DNA of 64,000 bases from Clostridia bacterium (GCA_017541105.1 JAFXZS010000008.1:179743-243742), one strand, 5' to 3'. Numbered from the stretch's first letter, positions 1 to 9,278 are shown. The notes: generated by a model not told the origin, from the sequence alone. Program-made: numbers and translations.

Positions 1-1
1 C

Positions 2-679
2 TGCGTCATTACGGCCACCGCGAAGGACGGCAGCCGTGTGAAGGCCAGCTGCGTCGTGAAAGTGGAATATTCCGAGATCAGTGCCGGCGGCCTGAAGTTC
101 AAGCTGAACAACAGGGATAATACAGCGGCGGTCATCGGAGCAGCCAGCCTGTCAGCGGAAGAAATCACCATTCCTGAAACGGTGAAGGCCAACAAGCGCC
201 GATACAATGTGACGTCCATTGCAAGCTGCGCATTTCAGAATATGAAAAAACTGAGCCATGTGACACTGGGTAAGAAAATTGCTGTGATTGGGGAAAGCGC
301 TTTTGAATCCTGCACCGCGCTGAGGAGCATGCTCCAGAATTCCAACATTACCAAGATTGACGACTGGGCCTTCGCAGACTGTAAAAAGCTGGGTGTGATC
401 TATATTCCGAAGACCTGCGCGTTCATTTCGGACTGTGCTTTTGCCGGAGACTCCCATCTGACGATCATCGGGAAAGAAAACACTTACCCGGCCAAGTATG
501 CGCATCGAAACGATATTCCATTCGCAACATTGAATACGCTCTGGCGGACCGTTGTTCAATATATTAATGGCAGCGATTCATTGGCTGTTATGACTGAAAG
601 CCTTGACACCAACGGAGACGGGATCATCAGTGTAATAGATTACAAATATGCGCAGAGGCTTGAGGAAAGCCTGAAATGA
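2..679 (+). CDS. Secreted Ig-like/leucine-rich-repeat protein with dockerin-like C-terminus (5' partial)
   Basis: The reading frame is open from the window edge, so the N-terminus lies outside. The first visible residues (TATAKDGS, then VKASCVVKV) look like the last strands of a bacterial Ig-like (Big_2) domain. Next come BspA-type leucine-rich repeats (LRR_5 pattern, e.g. ITSIASCAFQNMKKLSHVTLG and IDDWAFADCKKL). The C-terminus carries a calcium-loop-like segment (DTNGDGIISVIDYKYAQRL) resembling one half of a type I dockerin. The protein is probably exported and surface or complex associated; its ligand is unknown. A strong terminator follows. A GTG at 38 is only an internal codon. Family features are clear; function is inference. 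Confidence 0.8.
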   Translation, partial: CVITATAKDGSRVKASCVVKVEYSEISAGGLKFKLNNRDNTAAVIGAASLSAEEITIPETVKANKRRYNVTSIASCAFQNMKKLSHVTLGKKIAVIGESAFESCTALRSMLQNSNITKIDDWAFADCKKLGVIYIPKTCAFISDCAFAGDSHLTIIGKENTYPAKYAHRNDIPFATLNTLWRTVVQYINGSDSLAVMTESLDTNGDGIISVIDYKYAQRLEESLK

Positions 680-767
680 GCAGCCGGTCTGCATGCAGGA
701 TATCTGAAACAACGTTCTGCCGGAAAACAGGCTTGCCGCTTCGGCAATGATGTCATGATAAAACTAC

Positions 768-797
768 GCCGGGAGCCTTTGCGCTCCCGGCTTTTTT
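768..797 (+). terminator. Rho-independent terminator
   Basis: A perfect 8-bp stem (GCCGGGAG with CTCCCGGC) and an 8-nt loop are followed by six T residues, 90 bases after the stop of the leucine-rich-repeat gene. The neighbouring gene on the other strand ends at 820, so this closes the plus-strand transcript. Confidence 0.9.
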
Positions 798-819
798 GGT
801 TTCCACCATCTCCGTGCGT

Positions 820-2330
820 TCAACGCTGATACTTGATCTTTACGGAAGACGAGACAACAACCCCATCATGACGCGCAACGTCATCCTCACAATCAGGGGT
901 CGGATTTGCCGCAACCTTTGCGGCCAGGATGGGGCACTTCCTCAGATCCAGCGTCTTGATTTTAAGTCCGTATGCGTCTAACCGCTCCAGCTTTTTGTTC
1001 TTCATGGTAAGCTTTTTGATGGGATTGTTCCCACACGACAGATACACCAGTTTTTTGTTGGTGCTTACATCGAGAGATTTTAGCCGGTTAGAATTGCAAT
1101 ACAGTTTCTCCAGCTTTTGGTTGTTGCTTACGTCAAGAGAGGTCAGTTGACAAGCAGAACACCACAGGATCCTGAGTTTTGTGCACTTGCTGATGTCCAG
1201 CTTTTGCAGTGCGGAACAACCCTGGCAATATATTTCCTCCAACTGTGTGTTTTTGCTCAGATCCAGTTCTTTCAGCTGTTCGTTCGAGGTAACGTGCAGG
1301 ATCTTCAGATTTTTCAGGTATTGGATCCCTTCCACCGACCCGGCACCCACTCCAAACTCTACGATGTTTTCGATTTCTTCGTCATCCAGATATCCGTCCT
1401 GATTCAGATCGTATTCCATTAATCCCGTGCGAAAATACTCATTCGGGAAATGAACTGCGTCAGCCATGACACCTGCCGGTTTGACTGGATCCTTCGGCTC
1501 CAGAGGCTGACTGGTTATGCTGCCCGCGATGACCGTAACGTTTGAATCAAAGATAAAAGAGAAGCCATGATCATCGCAGTCAAAATAAGGATTATATTTT
1601 CGCGGATTCTCCTTCACCAGGCTGCATAAAGCCTTGCACCGGCTGACGTCCAGCCGGGTCAGTGGGTTGGAATAGCACTCCAGCTCGTAGAGAGACGGAT
1701 TATGGCTCACATCCAGCGTTGTCAGCCGGTTGGAATCACAATAAAGACAGGATAATTCTTTGTTTTTGCTCACATCCAGCGTTGTCAACTGGTTGGAATA
1801 GCAGTACAGCTCGGATATTTTTTTGCTGACATCAAGAGAAGTCAGCTGGTTTCGGGAGCACTCCAGCTGATTCAGGTTTTGCACTGGCTCACATCCAGGG
1901 ATATCAGCTGATTTTGATAACATCACAGAGTCTTCAGCGCGGGAAGGCACCCGATTTTCAGCGACGTCAGATGATTGTCATGGATATATACTTCCTTCAG
2001 TGCGGTGTTTTTGCTCAGATCCAGTGTCTTCATGCTGCCATAGTGGCAATCCAGGTATTCAAGATTCGTTAAATACTCAATTCCGGTCAGGTCGACTTCG
2101 GATGCTCTATCCGAAAAGCCTTATTCTCCGCTGATATGCACCCACGTCGCTTCCCTGATTTCGCTTTCGCTCAGCACGCCATCGTGGTTTTTATCGAAAC
2201 GCAATTCTAAAAAACTACGGAAAGTCGGGTCCGGAAAATGTTCTTCATCGATTTTGACATCCGCCATCGCTGCCGTGCACAGGATTGCCAGAAGAAGGCA
2301 AACAAGAATGCCTGTTATCCTTTTCATCAT
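820..2330 (-). pseudogene. Decayed secreted leucine-rich-repeat protein
   Basis: The intact start is ATG at 2330 after CCGGAGGGATC, giving a signal peptide (MMKRITGILVCLL...) and an EF-hand-like segment (FDKNHDGVLSESEI). The frame then meets TAA at 2121-2123, yet coding similarity continues in the same frame (DLTGIEYLTNLEYLDC, LKEVYIHDNHLTSL) to a TGA at 1923-1925, where repeat pattern predicts a Trp. A one-base loss in an A-run near 1878-1882 then shifts frame into the remaining leucine-rich repeats (LTSLDVSKN/LTTLDVSHN type), which stay open to 820. A second EF-hand-like segment (DLNQDGYLDDEEIE) lies midway. Three separate lesions within about 250 bp argue for a recently dead gene rather than one sequencing error. 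The promoter at 2366-2394 is still intact. Confidence 0.8.
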
Positions 2331-2365
2331 GATCCCTCCGGTATTTTGTTTCATTTTCTGCTGTT

Positions 2366-2394
2366 ATTATAGTCTTTCCGCCGTACGGCTGCAA
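2366..2394 (-). promoter_or_regulatory. Promoter of the decayed leucine-rich-repeat gene
   Basis: On the minus strand TTGCAG (-35, 2389-2394), a 17-base spacer and TATAAT (-10, 2366-2371) lie about 36 bases before the start codon at 2330. Confidence 0.7.
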
Positions 2395-2436
2395 GATTTC
2401 CTTTTATTTCCAGTAATAAATTCCTTCCAAACGCCG

Positions 2437-2465
2437 CCGGGCGGCATCGCGTGGATGCCGCCCGG
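2437..2465 (-). terminator. Strong hairpin downstream of the small SH3-like gene
   Basis: A perfect 12-bp stem (CCGGGCGGCATC with GATGCCGCCCGG) and a 5-nt loop begin 21 bases past the stop at 2486. No real U-tract follows, only GTTT a few bases later, so termination is likely but not certain. Confidence 0.55.
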
Positions 2466-2485
2466 AATGGCCCGCCTGACAGATC

Positions 2486-2887
2486 TCAATGGCAGAGTTC
2501 GAGCCATACCGTTCCGGCGGAAACGAAACCTTCCTCGCCGTCCCACAGCCGCTCCAGCTTGTACCATCTGCCGCTGAAACCGTCCAGGCTCTCATAGATC
2601 CCGGTGATCATGAACCCGGCGCGGGGCGCGATGGTTCCGATCTGTTCGAACTGGATTCCCGGGCCCTTGCGGATCCGCAGCACCTGCCGCCCGTGGGCGA
2701 CGCGGAAGACCTTCTTCACAAGGAACTCCTCAAACGGTTCGCTCTCCTCCGCCTCCGCTTTTTCGGTTTCGTTGACGATGATTCCCGTTCCGTTGTAGGT
2801 ACGGTAAGAGGTTTCCGCCACTGCGGCGGGCAGCAGGATGGACATCACCAGGACCAGGCTGAGCAGCATTCCGACAAACTTTTTCAT
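2486..2887 (-). CDS. Small secreted SH3-like protein
   Basis: 133 residues. The N-terminus is a signal peptide (MKKFVGMLLSLVLVMS..., cleavage probably after AVA). A short acidic stretch (residues about 38-55) leads to one bacterial SH3-type domain, with LRIRKGPG, WYKL and EGFVSAGTV at the conserved places. This domain is a clear paralogue of that in the protein at 3110-3925 (shared HG.Q.LR.R.GPG, WYKL, GFV.AGTV). SH3b domains usually bind peptidoglycan or other wall material, so a wall-side role is inferred. A GGAG site precedes the ATG. It lies 222 bases beyond the kinase operon and may have its own promoter, which I could not define. Confidence 0.8.
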   Translation of the reverse strand: MKKFVGMLLSLVLVMSILLPAAVAETSYRTYNGTGIIVNETEKAEAEESEPFEEFLVKKVFRVAHGRQVLRIRKGPGIQFEQIGTIAPRAGFMITGIYESLDGFSGRWYKLERLWDGEEGFVSAGTVWLELCH

Positions 2888-3109
2888 AACGATTCTCCTT
2901 CTCGTTTTTTATTGCTCGGTGGGTTTTCCCCGCCTGCAGGTGTATCCTATCCACCCTTTCCGCTCCTCCGTAGTTCGGGTTTTCCCATTCCGGACAGCAC
3001 TAAAAGATCCGGGATACATAATCCATCCTATTGCTGTATTTGTATTTTCCTCCGCAAAAACACATTATTTACGGAGCTTCTTATATAGGATTATTACTGA
3101 ACTTTATTC

Positions 3110-3925
3110 CTACTCCACCCGGACCGTTCCGGCGATGACAAAACCGTCCTGCTGGTCCCATGTTTTTGCCAGCTTGTACCATTTTTCTCCGGAGCCGTCG
3201 TCACTGTAATAGGTTGCCACGATTTCAAACTTCTGATTCTTTGGCAGCGTCGCAATCTGCGGATGGTTGGTTCCCGGGCCGCTGCGCACGCGCAGATCCT
3301 GTTTGCCGTGCCCGATCATAAATTTTTTGTTGATCAGATGATCCGCGTATTCATCCGCCTCGCCGGAATCTTCGACAGGATCCGGCGCCGCAGAAGGCGC
3401 TGGATCCTCCGCAGCAGCCGGATCCTCGGCTGTCTGTCCGCTCATCAGCGCATATTGAGTCCATGTCGCCTGCGGATCCACAATTGTCAGACAATCCACT
3501 TCCGCGAAACAGTCGATCGTATTTCCTTTCGTCTGTCCGTACTGCTGATAGGCAATCGGCGGAGTTTCAGGCAGATCCGGCGAACCTTCTGCCGTATCTG
3601 TCTCAATAAGCCAGACCTGCTGGGACAGGCAGTATAGGTATAACAAATGCGTATTCCCCATGCTTGCATCATGGATGGCAAATACATTTGCCTGCTGATC
3701 CCGTATCGCCTCACGGAACGCTGCGGAAAAATCAGGGGATTGTTTCGATAACTCCATGGCCAGGATCGCCGCGGCGTATGAATGCAGCTTTCCGTCATTC
3801 AACTGGAGCACCTCATATGTGAATCCTTCCAGCTTCTTGACTTCACTGACCTCTGCGTCTGCCATGGCCAGTGAAACCTGCAGTGCCAGTATCAGGCACC
3901 CCAGAAAACCTATAATCCTTCTCAT
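3110..3925 (-). CDS. Secreted SH3-domain protein of the kinase operon
   Basis: 271 residues from ATG 3925, chosen because GGAGGAG sits 8 bases upstream and a signal peptide follows at once (MRRIIGFLGCLILALQ...). An upstream in-frame GTG at 3973 overlaps the kinase stop and gives a poor leader. Residues about 25-160 form an unrecognised globular region. A Pro/Ala/Glu/Asp linker follows (about 165-200), then an SH3-type domain (LRVRSGPG, WYKL, GFVIAGTV) matching the small protein at 2486-2887. It starts 45 bases after the Ser/Thr kinase stop, so it is very probably cotranscribed and may be an extracellular partner of the kinase. No enzyme signature is visible. Confidence 0.8.
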   Translation of the reverse strand: MRRIIGFLGCLILALQVSLAMADAEVSEVKKLEGFTYEVLQLNDGKLHSYAAAILAMELSKQSPDFSAAFREAIRDQQANVFAIHDASMGNTHLLYLYCLSQQVWLIETDTAEGSPDLPETPPIAYQQYGQTKGNTIDCFAEVDCLTIVDPQATWTQYALMSGQTAEDPAAAEDPAPSAAPDPVEDSGEADEYADHLINKKFMIGHGKQDLRVRSGPGTNHPQIATLPKNQKFEIVATYYSDDGSGEKWYKLAKTWDQQDGFVIAGTVRVE

Positions 3926-3969
3926 GCCAGTCTCCTCCGTTTTCCGCAGTATCCTTTTCCCGGATCTGC

Positions 3970-6315
3970 TCACTTCAGGGTAAATTTGCTTGTTTCCGGT
4001 GCTCCGGCATCGGTAATCATCTGTATATACGCCGCTTCCTTTCCGGCAGGAATCACAAAAACAGCAGCGTCGCTGATCCGGGCAAAAGCGTTTTCACCGA
4101 TGGAAAGCACCCCGGTCCTCTTGAAAACAATTTTCTCAAGCATCTCGCATCCGTCAAAAGCGCTTTCCCCAATCTCTTCCACACCCGCGCCGACTGTAAA
4201 TTCCGTCAGTGATTCGCACTGCCGGAAAGCTTCGTCTCCGATCATTCTCAGTGTTTTGCCTTCCACAGCAACTTTCTGAAGCGCGGTGCAGCCTGAAAAC
4301 GCGCCTGTTCCGATTGTCTCCACACCGGACCGAATGGTAAAACCTATCAGTGCTGTACAGGATCGGAAGGCGTCGTCTTCAATGGATTGGATATGATAAC
4401 CTCCGATGATTCTTTCCAATGACTCACATCCGCAGAACGCGTTGCTGCCGATGGTTGTCACATTGGCCCCGATTGTCACTTCTTTCAGCAAAGAGGATCC
4501 CCGGAATGCCTCAGCAGCGATTCCTGTCACGGGAATATCCTGAATCGTATCCGGAATGATCAGGATCTCATCGCTGGCTCCTGCCATGCCAGCCAGCACA
4601 TAAGAAGCTCCCTCCGAACGGTACATCAGGCCGCCGATGGAAACGAGTCCGGCATCTGTTTTTTCCCCTCCTGCCAGAAGCCAGGATGAACTCTGCGCCG
4701 GGGTCGGCGTTTCCGTCGGCGCCGCAGTCGGCGTTTCCGTCGGTGCCGGGGTCGGCGTATCCGTCGGCGCCGCAGTCGGCGTTTCCGTCGGCGCCGCAGT
4801 CGGCGTTTCCGTCGGTGCCGGGGTCGGCGTATCCGTTGGCGCCGGGGTCAGCGTATTCGTCGGTGCCGGAGTCGGCGTATCCGTCGGTACCGGGGTCGGC
4901 GTATCCGTTGGCGCCGGGGTCGGCGTATTCGTCGGTGCCGGGGTCGGCGTATCCGTCGGCGCCTGGGTCGGTGTATCCGTCGGCGCCGCAGTCGGCGTTT
5001 CCGTCGGTGCCGGAGTCGGCGTATCCGTCGGTACCGGGGTCGGCGTATCCGTTGGCGCCGGGGTCGGCGTATTCGTCGGTGCCGGAGTCGGCGTATCCGT
5101 CGGTGCCGGGGTCGGCGTATCCGTCGGCACCTGGGTCGGTGTATCCGTCGGCACCGGCGTCGGTGTATCATCGATAACCGGAATTGCCGGCACTGCGGGG
5201 GATACAACCGGCGTCGGTTCCGGCGATGCAGGCACCCACAGCTTCCGGCAGATCCATACGGTGGTTCCGGCAACCAACAATACGCACAGGAGGAGGATGC
5301 CGATCCTCCTGCCGGATCCTTGTTTCTTGTTTTTCCCTTCGGAAGGTCTTTCGCCGGCCGTTATGGAAACCGGTGGTTCCGTAGCTAATTCCCTGAGTTC
5401 CTTCAGCATTTCCTCAGCACTGTGATAGCGGTCATCCGGTTTCGCCTGACAGGCCTTCAGGATGATTCCAGCCAGCTGCGGAGACGCATATTGAGGCGGT
5501 GTAAGCTTTTCCCCTTCAATCACTCTGCGTTTGAAAGCCCGGTTGCGTTCCGCGGCAGTAATTTCTTTTTCCGGATTTTCAAATGGGTAATGCATTCCGT
5601 GGCAGAGACGGTACATCAGGATACCCAGCGAATAGATATCCGTTTTCGCCGCGGAATCGATATCCGTTTCAATCAAAGAAGCGTTATAGACCTCCGGTGC
5701 CATATACAGGGGTTTCCCCGCAATGGATGCAAGGCCTCCTGTCGTCCCTTCAAGAACCTTTGATACACCGAAGTCCCCCAGTTTATAATTGCCTTCGTGA
5801 AAGAAAATGTTGTCAAGGGACACATCACGGTGAACAATGTTCTTCTTCCGGCAGATACTCAGCGCCGTGCACAGATCCATCCCCAGTTTGATGGTTTCCT
5901 TTTCATCCAGACGGTTCGGATCAATCTTCTGAAGCAATTCCATCCGAATCAGGATATACCAGGCTTTCCGATCCGCATCATGGCAGCGCTTATAATCGTA
6001 AATATTGACGATGTTGGTGCGCCCGCCGAGGTCCTCCATCGCACGGATTTCCCGAAGGGATTCATCCACAATCCCCTGAAAGAAGCGTTGTGTCTGATCG
6101 ACTGTCTTGCCTTCCGACAGCATTCGGTCCCAATCGCTTTCACAATGAGGAATACGTATCACCTTGATGGCAGAATCCCTGTCTCCGAGAATTTTGTCCC
6201 TGCGGGTTGCGCGAAACACTGTCGCAAATGCTCCGCTGCCGATCGGTTCGAGAACTTCCCATTCAGGCCAGACCATCTGAATAACTTCAATATATTCCTT
6301 GTATTGATCCGGCAT
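3970..6315 (-). CDS. Membrane Ser/Thr protein kinase with Thr-Pro stalk and BspA-like ectodomain
   Basis: 781 residues. The N-terminal Hanks-type kinase domain (about 15-290) is complete: glycine loop [13 protein letters not shown] lysine, HRDVSLDN catalytic loop, DFG and APE. A single membrane segment (about 340-362, [12 protein letters not shown]...) is followed by about 160 residues of PTDTPTPA-type octapeptides. The extracellular end (about 555-780) has BspA-like leucine-rich repeats of the LRR_5 type. The family usually senses the wall through PASTA domains; here the sensor would be the leucine-rich repeats. It is 39 bases downstream of the PP2C phosphatase, a standard kinase/phosphatase pair. 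Kinase activity is well supported by motifs; ligand and substrates are unknown. Confidence 0.92.
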   Translation of the reverse strand: MPDQYKEYIEVIQMVWPEWEVLEPIGSGAFATVFRATRRDKILGDRDSAIKVIRIPHCESDWDRMLSEGKTVDQTQRFFQGIVDESLREIRAMEDLGGRTNIVNIYDYKRCHDADRKAWYILIRMELLQKIDPNRLDEKETIKLGMDLCTALSICRKKNIVHRDVSLDNIFFHEGNYKLGDFGVSKVLEGTTGGLASIAGKPLYMAPEVYNASLIETDIDSAAKTDIYSLGILMYRLCHGMHYPFENPEKEITAAERNRAFKRRVIEGEKLTPPQYASPQLAGIILKACQAKPDDRYHSAEEMLKELRELATEPPVSITAGERPSEGKNKKQGSGRRIGILLLCVLLVAGTTVWICRKLWVPASPEPTPVVSPAVPAIPVIDDTPTPVPTDTPTQVPTDTPTPAPTDTPTPAPTNTPTPAPTDTPTPVPTDTPTPAPTETPTAAPTDTPTQAPTDTPTPAPTNTPTPAPTDTPTPVPTDTPTPAPTNTLTPAPTDTPTPAPTETPTAAPTETPTAAPTDTPTPAPTETPTAAPTETPTPAQSSSWLLAGGEKTDAGLVSIGGLMYRSEGASYVLAGMAGASDEILIIPDTIQDIPVTGIAAEAFRGSSLLKEVTIGANVTTIGSNAFCGCESLERIIGGYHIQSIEDDAFRSCTALIGFTIRSGVETIGTGAFSGCTALQKVAVEGKTLRMIGDEAFRQCESLTEFTVGAGVEEIGESAFDGCEMLEKIVFKRTGVLSIGENAFARISDAAVFVIPAGKEAAYIQMITDAGAPETSKFTLK
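4692..5172 (-). repeat. 24-bp tandem repeat encoding the Thr-Pro stalk
   Basis: About 20 units of 24 bp encode the octapeptide PTDTPTPA and variants ([24 protein letters not shown]). Higher-order blocks recur, indicating segmental duplication. Copy number is likely to vary between strains. Such Thr/Pro-rich stretches act as rigid wall-spanning spacers and are often glycosylated; that role is inference. Confidence 0.9.
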
Positions 6316-6354
6316 CTTCTCACCCCCCCGGGATTCTGCCGCCCTGTATCAGCA

Positions 6355-7128
6355 TTATTCCTGTTTTTTCAGTCGAATCAGCACGAAAGTGATATTATCC
6401 CTGCCACCGGCATCCAGTGCTGCTTTCAGCAGCATCCGGCCCGCTTCCTCCCCGGAAAACGTCCGGATGGTTTCCGCAATCTTTTCCTCAGAAACCATAT
6501 CCGTCAGTCCGTCTGAACAGATCAGATAGGTATCTCCCTCCACCGCGTCATAAACCGCAGTGTGCGGTTCGATCCGGATCTCATTTTCCGGAATCCCCAG
6601 GAACTGCAGCAGGGGCGGTTTTCTGTATCTGCCAATCTGCAGTACATCGTCCTCCGACAGCTGTTCCATACCCTGATCTGTCAGGCGGTAAATCCTGCTG
6701 TCTCCGATATCGCACCGCACCACGCCCATAGGGTCAAACAACAAGGCGGCTACTGTTGTCCCGCAGGTATTAAGCCCGTTCTTCTCTGTAAAGCGGACTA
6801 TCTCGCGGTTGCTCTCCATGCAGGCTTTAACCAGGGATTGTTCCCTTCCTGCCATTGGGGTTGCCTGAAACGTCTTTGCCGCAAGAAAAGAGGCCATTTC
6901 ACCGCGTTCTTCCCCGCCCATTCCGTCAAAGACAGCAAAGAGAATCGGCTCCTCCGTGCCGGCTGTCCCAGTGATGATTTCCTCCAGGCTGTCATGGTTT
7001 GCCGGCAGAAACTGCCCCAGGCAGAGAAAGTTGTCCTGATTGGTTCTGCGGAGAATTCCGCGATGAGAGGTGTAGATGTAATCCATTCGATAGAACATTC
7101 TTCCCACCTTCTCCGTTTTGATAAGCAT
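6355..7128 (-). CDS. PP2C-family Ser/Thr phosphatase
   Basis: 257 residues with the metal-dependent phosphatase signature: RRTNQDNF near the N-terminus, FAVFDGMGGEERGE, GDSRIYRL, ICSDGLTDMV and GGRDNITFVLI at the end. These supply the Asp/Gly metal-binding positions of PrpC/Stp-type enzymes. It should dephosphorylate targets of the kinase whose gene starts 39 bases downstream. ATG 7128 has GGAG 10 bases upstream; ATG 7098, preceded by GGAGAAGGTGGGAAG, is an alternative that would start nearer the conserved core. The operon continues from the 428-residue regulator-like gene upstream. Confidence 0.93.
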   Translation of the reverse strand: MLIKTEKVGRMFYRMDYIYTSHRGILRRTNQDNFLCLGQFLPANHDSLEEIITGTAGTEEPILFAVFDGMGGEERGEMASFLAAKTFQATPMAGREQSLVKACMESNREIVRFTEKNGLNTCGTTVAALLFDPMGVVRCDIGDSRIYRLTDQGMEQLSEDDVLQIGRYRKPPLLQFLGIPENEIRIEPHTAVYDAVEGDTYLICSDGLTDMVSEEKIAETIRTFSGEEAGRMLLKAALDAGGRDNITFVLIRLKKQE

Positions 7129-7209
7129 ACCTTATCAGCTCCTTTCTATGATTACCAGCATCATACGGAAAGGAGCCGTGTTCCCGTAGTTTCCTTTTCC
7201 CTGTCCGGG

Positions 7210-8490
7210 TCAGTATGATAGTTCCCAGACGTCCGAGAAGGAACCCAGCGGATCATCTGCAAGCATACACATCAGTAAAAAGCTTTCATACGGGTTTGCC
7301 ACATACAGCGGTTCCATATCGCTTTCCCGCAGAACACGGTTGGCCTCATTGATAAAGTATTCATACCGTTCGCCGGGAGACTCAAACCGGTCTGTTTCTC
7401 CTGTTGCAAGGAAGAAACAGAGTGTAATCAGCTCAAACCGGTTAATCGGTGTCTTCCCTTCCTGAATATCCATAATTCTCTGCCGGGTCATCCGCTTCCC
7501 GACAAACGGATCATTCAGGGAGGATTCCTTCATGGGAGTCAGATTCCCGTTTCGATCCTTGGGCACGGCGGAATAAAGGACATTCTCCAGATCAACAGGC
7601 ATAATATCCTCAGCGGAATACCGGTGGAAGGAATCCCGTTCTTTTCGGATGCGTTCATTTTTCTGGTAATCATAATACCTGTCACTGTGGGAAACCAATT
7701 CCGCGAGGCGGTCCGCGCTTTTCCCCGCATCGTCCTCGTCCATCTCTGTTTTCATTTTTGCCACCAGCCCGCATGCTTTACGGTACAGCTCATCAAACTG
7801 CTTCCGGGCGGAAACGCTCTGCCTGCCGGCGCGATGGACAAGATCCAGCCTGCCAAGATAATCAATCAGCTGATCTTCCGTTCCGATGCTTTCCATGTTT
7901 CTTCTGACGCGCACGGTGCTGTCCAGAACGAACTCGGATTCTTCGGCATGGCTCAGTTCGCCGGAGACGATCCTGCCCCAGAGTTCCTCCTGCTTCGCGT
8001 ACGGCAGCCTGTACTGATAACAGTACCAGCAGATCACTTCAAATGGATCCTTCGGATTGATACGGGGTTCCCGCAAGGCTTTCGTCAAAAAGCTGTTTAC
8101 CTCATCCGGTGTCATTTCCAGCGCGAATCCAAGCAGCAGCACTACATTGCGGCTTACCGCACGCTGCGTCAGCCAGTTCTTTGCAAGAGACCTCAGCTTC
8201 GCGGTGGTAGGAGTAAAGGACGGCGGAACATTTGTCTTTTTAAACGCGTCGCAAAGCACGTCCAGATCGTCTGAATCCTGTCCGTTGATCTGTTTTCTGC
8301 GGATATACCGCTTCAGATAATCGCCGAAAGCAACGGAGCGGATTTCATCGGTCAGCGCTTCATAGATCATCTCCGGATCTCTGTCCCGGAAATAAGGGTC
8401 CTGCGTGGTTTTCTCAATGGACTGCCTGGCATGGACCGTAAAATCCATTTCGGATAGTTTGTTGCCTTCTTCGGACTGATTCATAGCCAT
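7210..8490 (-). CDS. Unrecognised protein with two XRE-like modules, head of the kinase operon
   Basis: 426 residues from ATG 8490, which lies 9 bases after GGGAGG; ATG 8496 is only 3 bases after it. It is soluble, with no signal peptide or membrane segment. I do not recognise a named family. A helical module (about residues 105-175: SRNVVLLLGFALEMTPDEV...) resembles the helix-turn-helix-like module of the neighbour at 8699-9148 (SRDTVIQLAFAMGAGVAET...). A second, looser copy sits near the C-terminus (MTRQRIMDIQEGKTPINRF...). The middle is charged and may be coiled. As first gene before PP2C and kinase, behind a good promoter, it may be a regulator or substrate of the pair. That is inference. 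Confidence 0.7.
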   Translation of the reverse strand: MAMNQSEEGNKLSEMDFTVHARQSIEKTTQDPYFRDRDPEMIYEALTDEIRSVAFGDYLKRYIRRKQINGQDSDDLDVLCDAFKKTNVPPSFTPTTAKLRSLAKNWLTQRAVSRNVVLLLGFALEMTPDEVNSFLTKALREPRINPKDPFEVICWYCYQYRLPYAKQEELWGRIVSGELSHAEESEFVLDSTVRVRRNMESIGTEDQLIDYLGRLDLVHRAGRQSVSARKQFDELYRKACGLVAKMKTEMDEDDAGKSADRLAELVSHSDRYYDYQKNERIRKERDSFHRYSAEDIMPVDLENVLYSAVPKDRNGNLTPMKESSLNDPFVGKRMTRQRIMDIQEGKTPINRFELITLCFFLATGETDRFESPGERYEYFINEANRVLRESDMEPLYVANPYESFLLMCMLADDPLGSFSDVWELSY

Positions 8491-8644
8491 TCTCATATTC
8501 CTCCCTGCGCTTTTTTACAGGCTGATCTGATCCGGAATCAAAGAAGCACAGAATATGCGGCAATTCACGCATGCCGCAATACTGTTCCGTACAGTCCTGT
8601 TATCACCGTATCCTGCCTGACGGTTTCGCAATATCCTTTTTTGT

Positions 8645-8673
8645 ATAATATCCAAATTTCACCAAAAGGTCAA
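8645..8673 (-). promoter_or_regulatory. Promoter of the kinase/phosphatase operon
   Basis: Minus strand TTGACC (8668-8673), 17-base spacer and TATTAT (8645-8650). The leader of about 150 bases contains an inverted repeat (TGCGGCA 8556-8562, TGCCGCA 8572-8578) that could fold in the RNA. Confidence 0.75.
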
Positions 8674-8698
8674 GAATTCGCCAGTGCTTCTGCCTCGT

Positions 8699-9148
8699 TC
8701 ACCGGTCCCTGCCGCCCAGCACCGTCAGCCCCAGCCTTTCCAGAATCAGCCCTGTATCTGTCAGTCCCCTCCGATTATGCAGGCAGAAAATAAGAACCGC
8801 ATCCCGCTTAATCTGCGGGTACAGCAGGCTTTTCCTCGCGGTTTTCAGCATTTCCTGCGTTTCCGCCACGCCCGCTCCCATGGCAAAAGCCAGTTGGATC
8901 ACCGTATCCCGGGAGGGCCGCCGCTTCCCGCTGAACAGTTGATGCCCAAAGGATTTGTCCAGATTGGCGCGGCGGATCAGATGTTCCGGCACCACCTGAT
9001 GGCAGGAGCACCAGGCATTCAGAAAATCGGCGAATGTCTCATTCAGAAAAGCTGGCTCGCAGCGCTGCAAAAGCTGCTCCAGGTCCTTTTCCTGCAGCAG
9101 CATCGCCAGCAGCTCATCGGCGCCGATCTGTTTCGGGTCAATCATCAT
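8699..9148 (-). CDS. Small XRE-like regulator-type protein
   Basis: 149 residues from ATG 9148, preceded by AAGGGG. Upstream in-frame starts at 9229 and 9202 are excluded because they fall inside the promoter (9201-9229). A helix-turn-helix-like stretch (about residues 70-115: HLIRRANLDKSFGHQLFSG, KRRPSRDTVIQLAFAMG) is followed by a helical tail ending LGLTVLGGRDR. The module recurs in the 426-residue protein downstream. The operon promoter at 8645-8673 separates the two genes, so they may be separately controlled. DNA binding is plausible but unproven; a protein-interaction role is possible. Confidence 0.7.
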   Translation of the reverse strand: MMIDPKQIGADELLAMLLQEKDLEQLLQRCEPAFLNETFADFLNAWCSCHQVVPEHLIRRANLDKSFGHQLFSGKRRPSRDTVIQLAFAMGAGVAETQEMLKTARKSLLYPQIKRDAVLIFCLHNRRGLTDTGLILERLGLTVLGGRDR

Positions 9149-9200
9149 TCCGAGCCCCTTGAGATTATTCACCTGAAACTCCTCAGGTTTCTGCCAGTTC

Positions 9201-9229
9201 ATGATACCGGGTCTGCAGCCGGCTGTCAA
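9201..9229 (-). promoter_or_regulatory. Promoter of the small XRE-like gene
   Basis: Minus strand TTGACA (9224-9229), 17-base spacer and TATCAT (9201-9206). It fixes the start of the gene below position 9195. A divergent promoter for the thioredoxin-like gene begins at 9250. Confidence 0.78.
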
Positions 9230-9249
9230 TGAAAAGACAGAGAAAAGTC

Positions 9250-9278
9250 TTGCGGTCCGAGGCGCGGAATGATATGAT
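9250..9278 (+). promoter_or_regulatory. Promoter of the thioredoxin-like gene
   Basis: TTGCGG (9250-9255), 17-base spacer and TATGAT (9273-9278), about 58 bases before the ATG at 9336. Confidence 0.65.

Noticed and set aside
4637-5425. Plus-strand open frame of 262 codons rich in Val-Gly-Val-Ser
   Set aside because: It is the antisense of the kinase's Thr-Pro repeat; the 24-bp units leave all frames open. No start context or family match.
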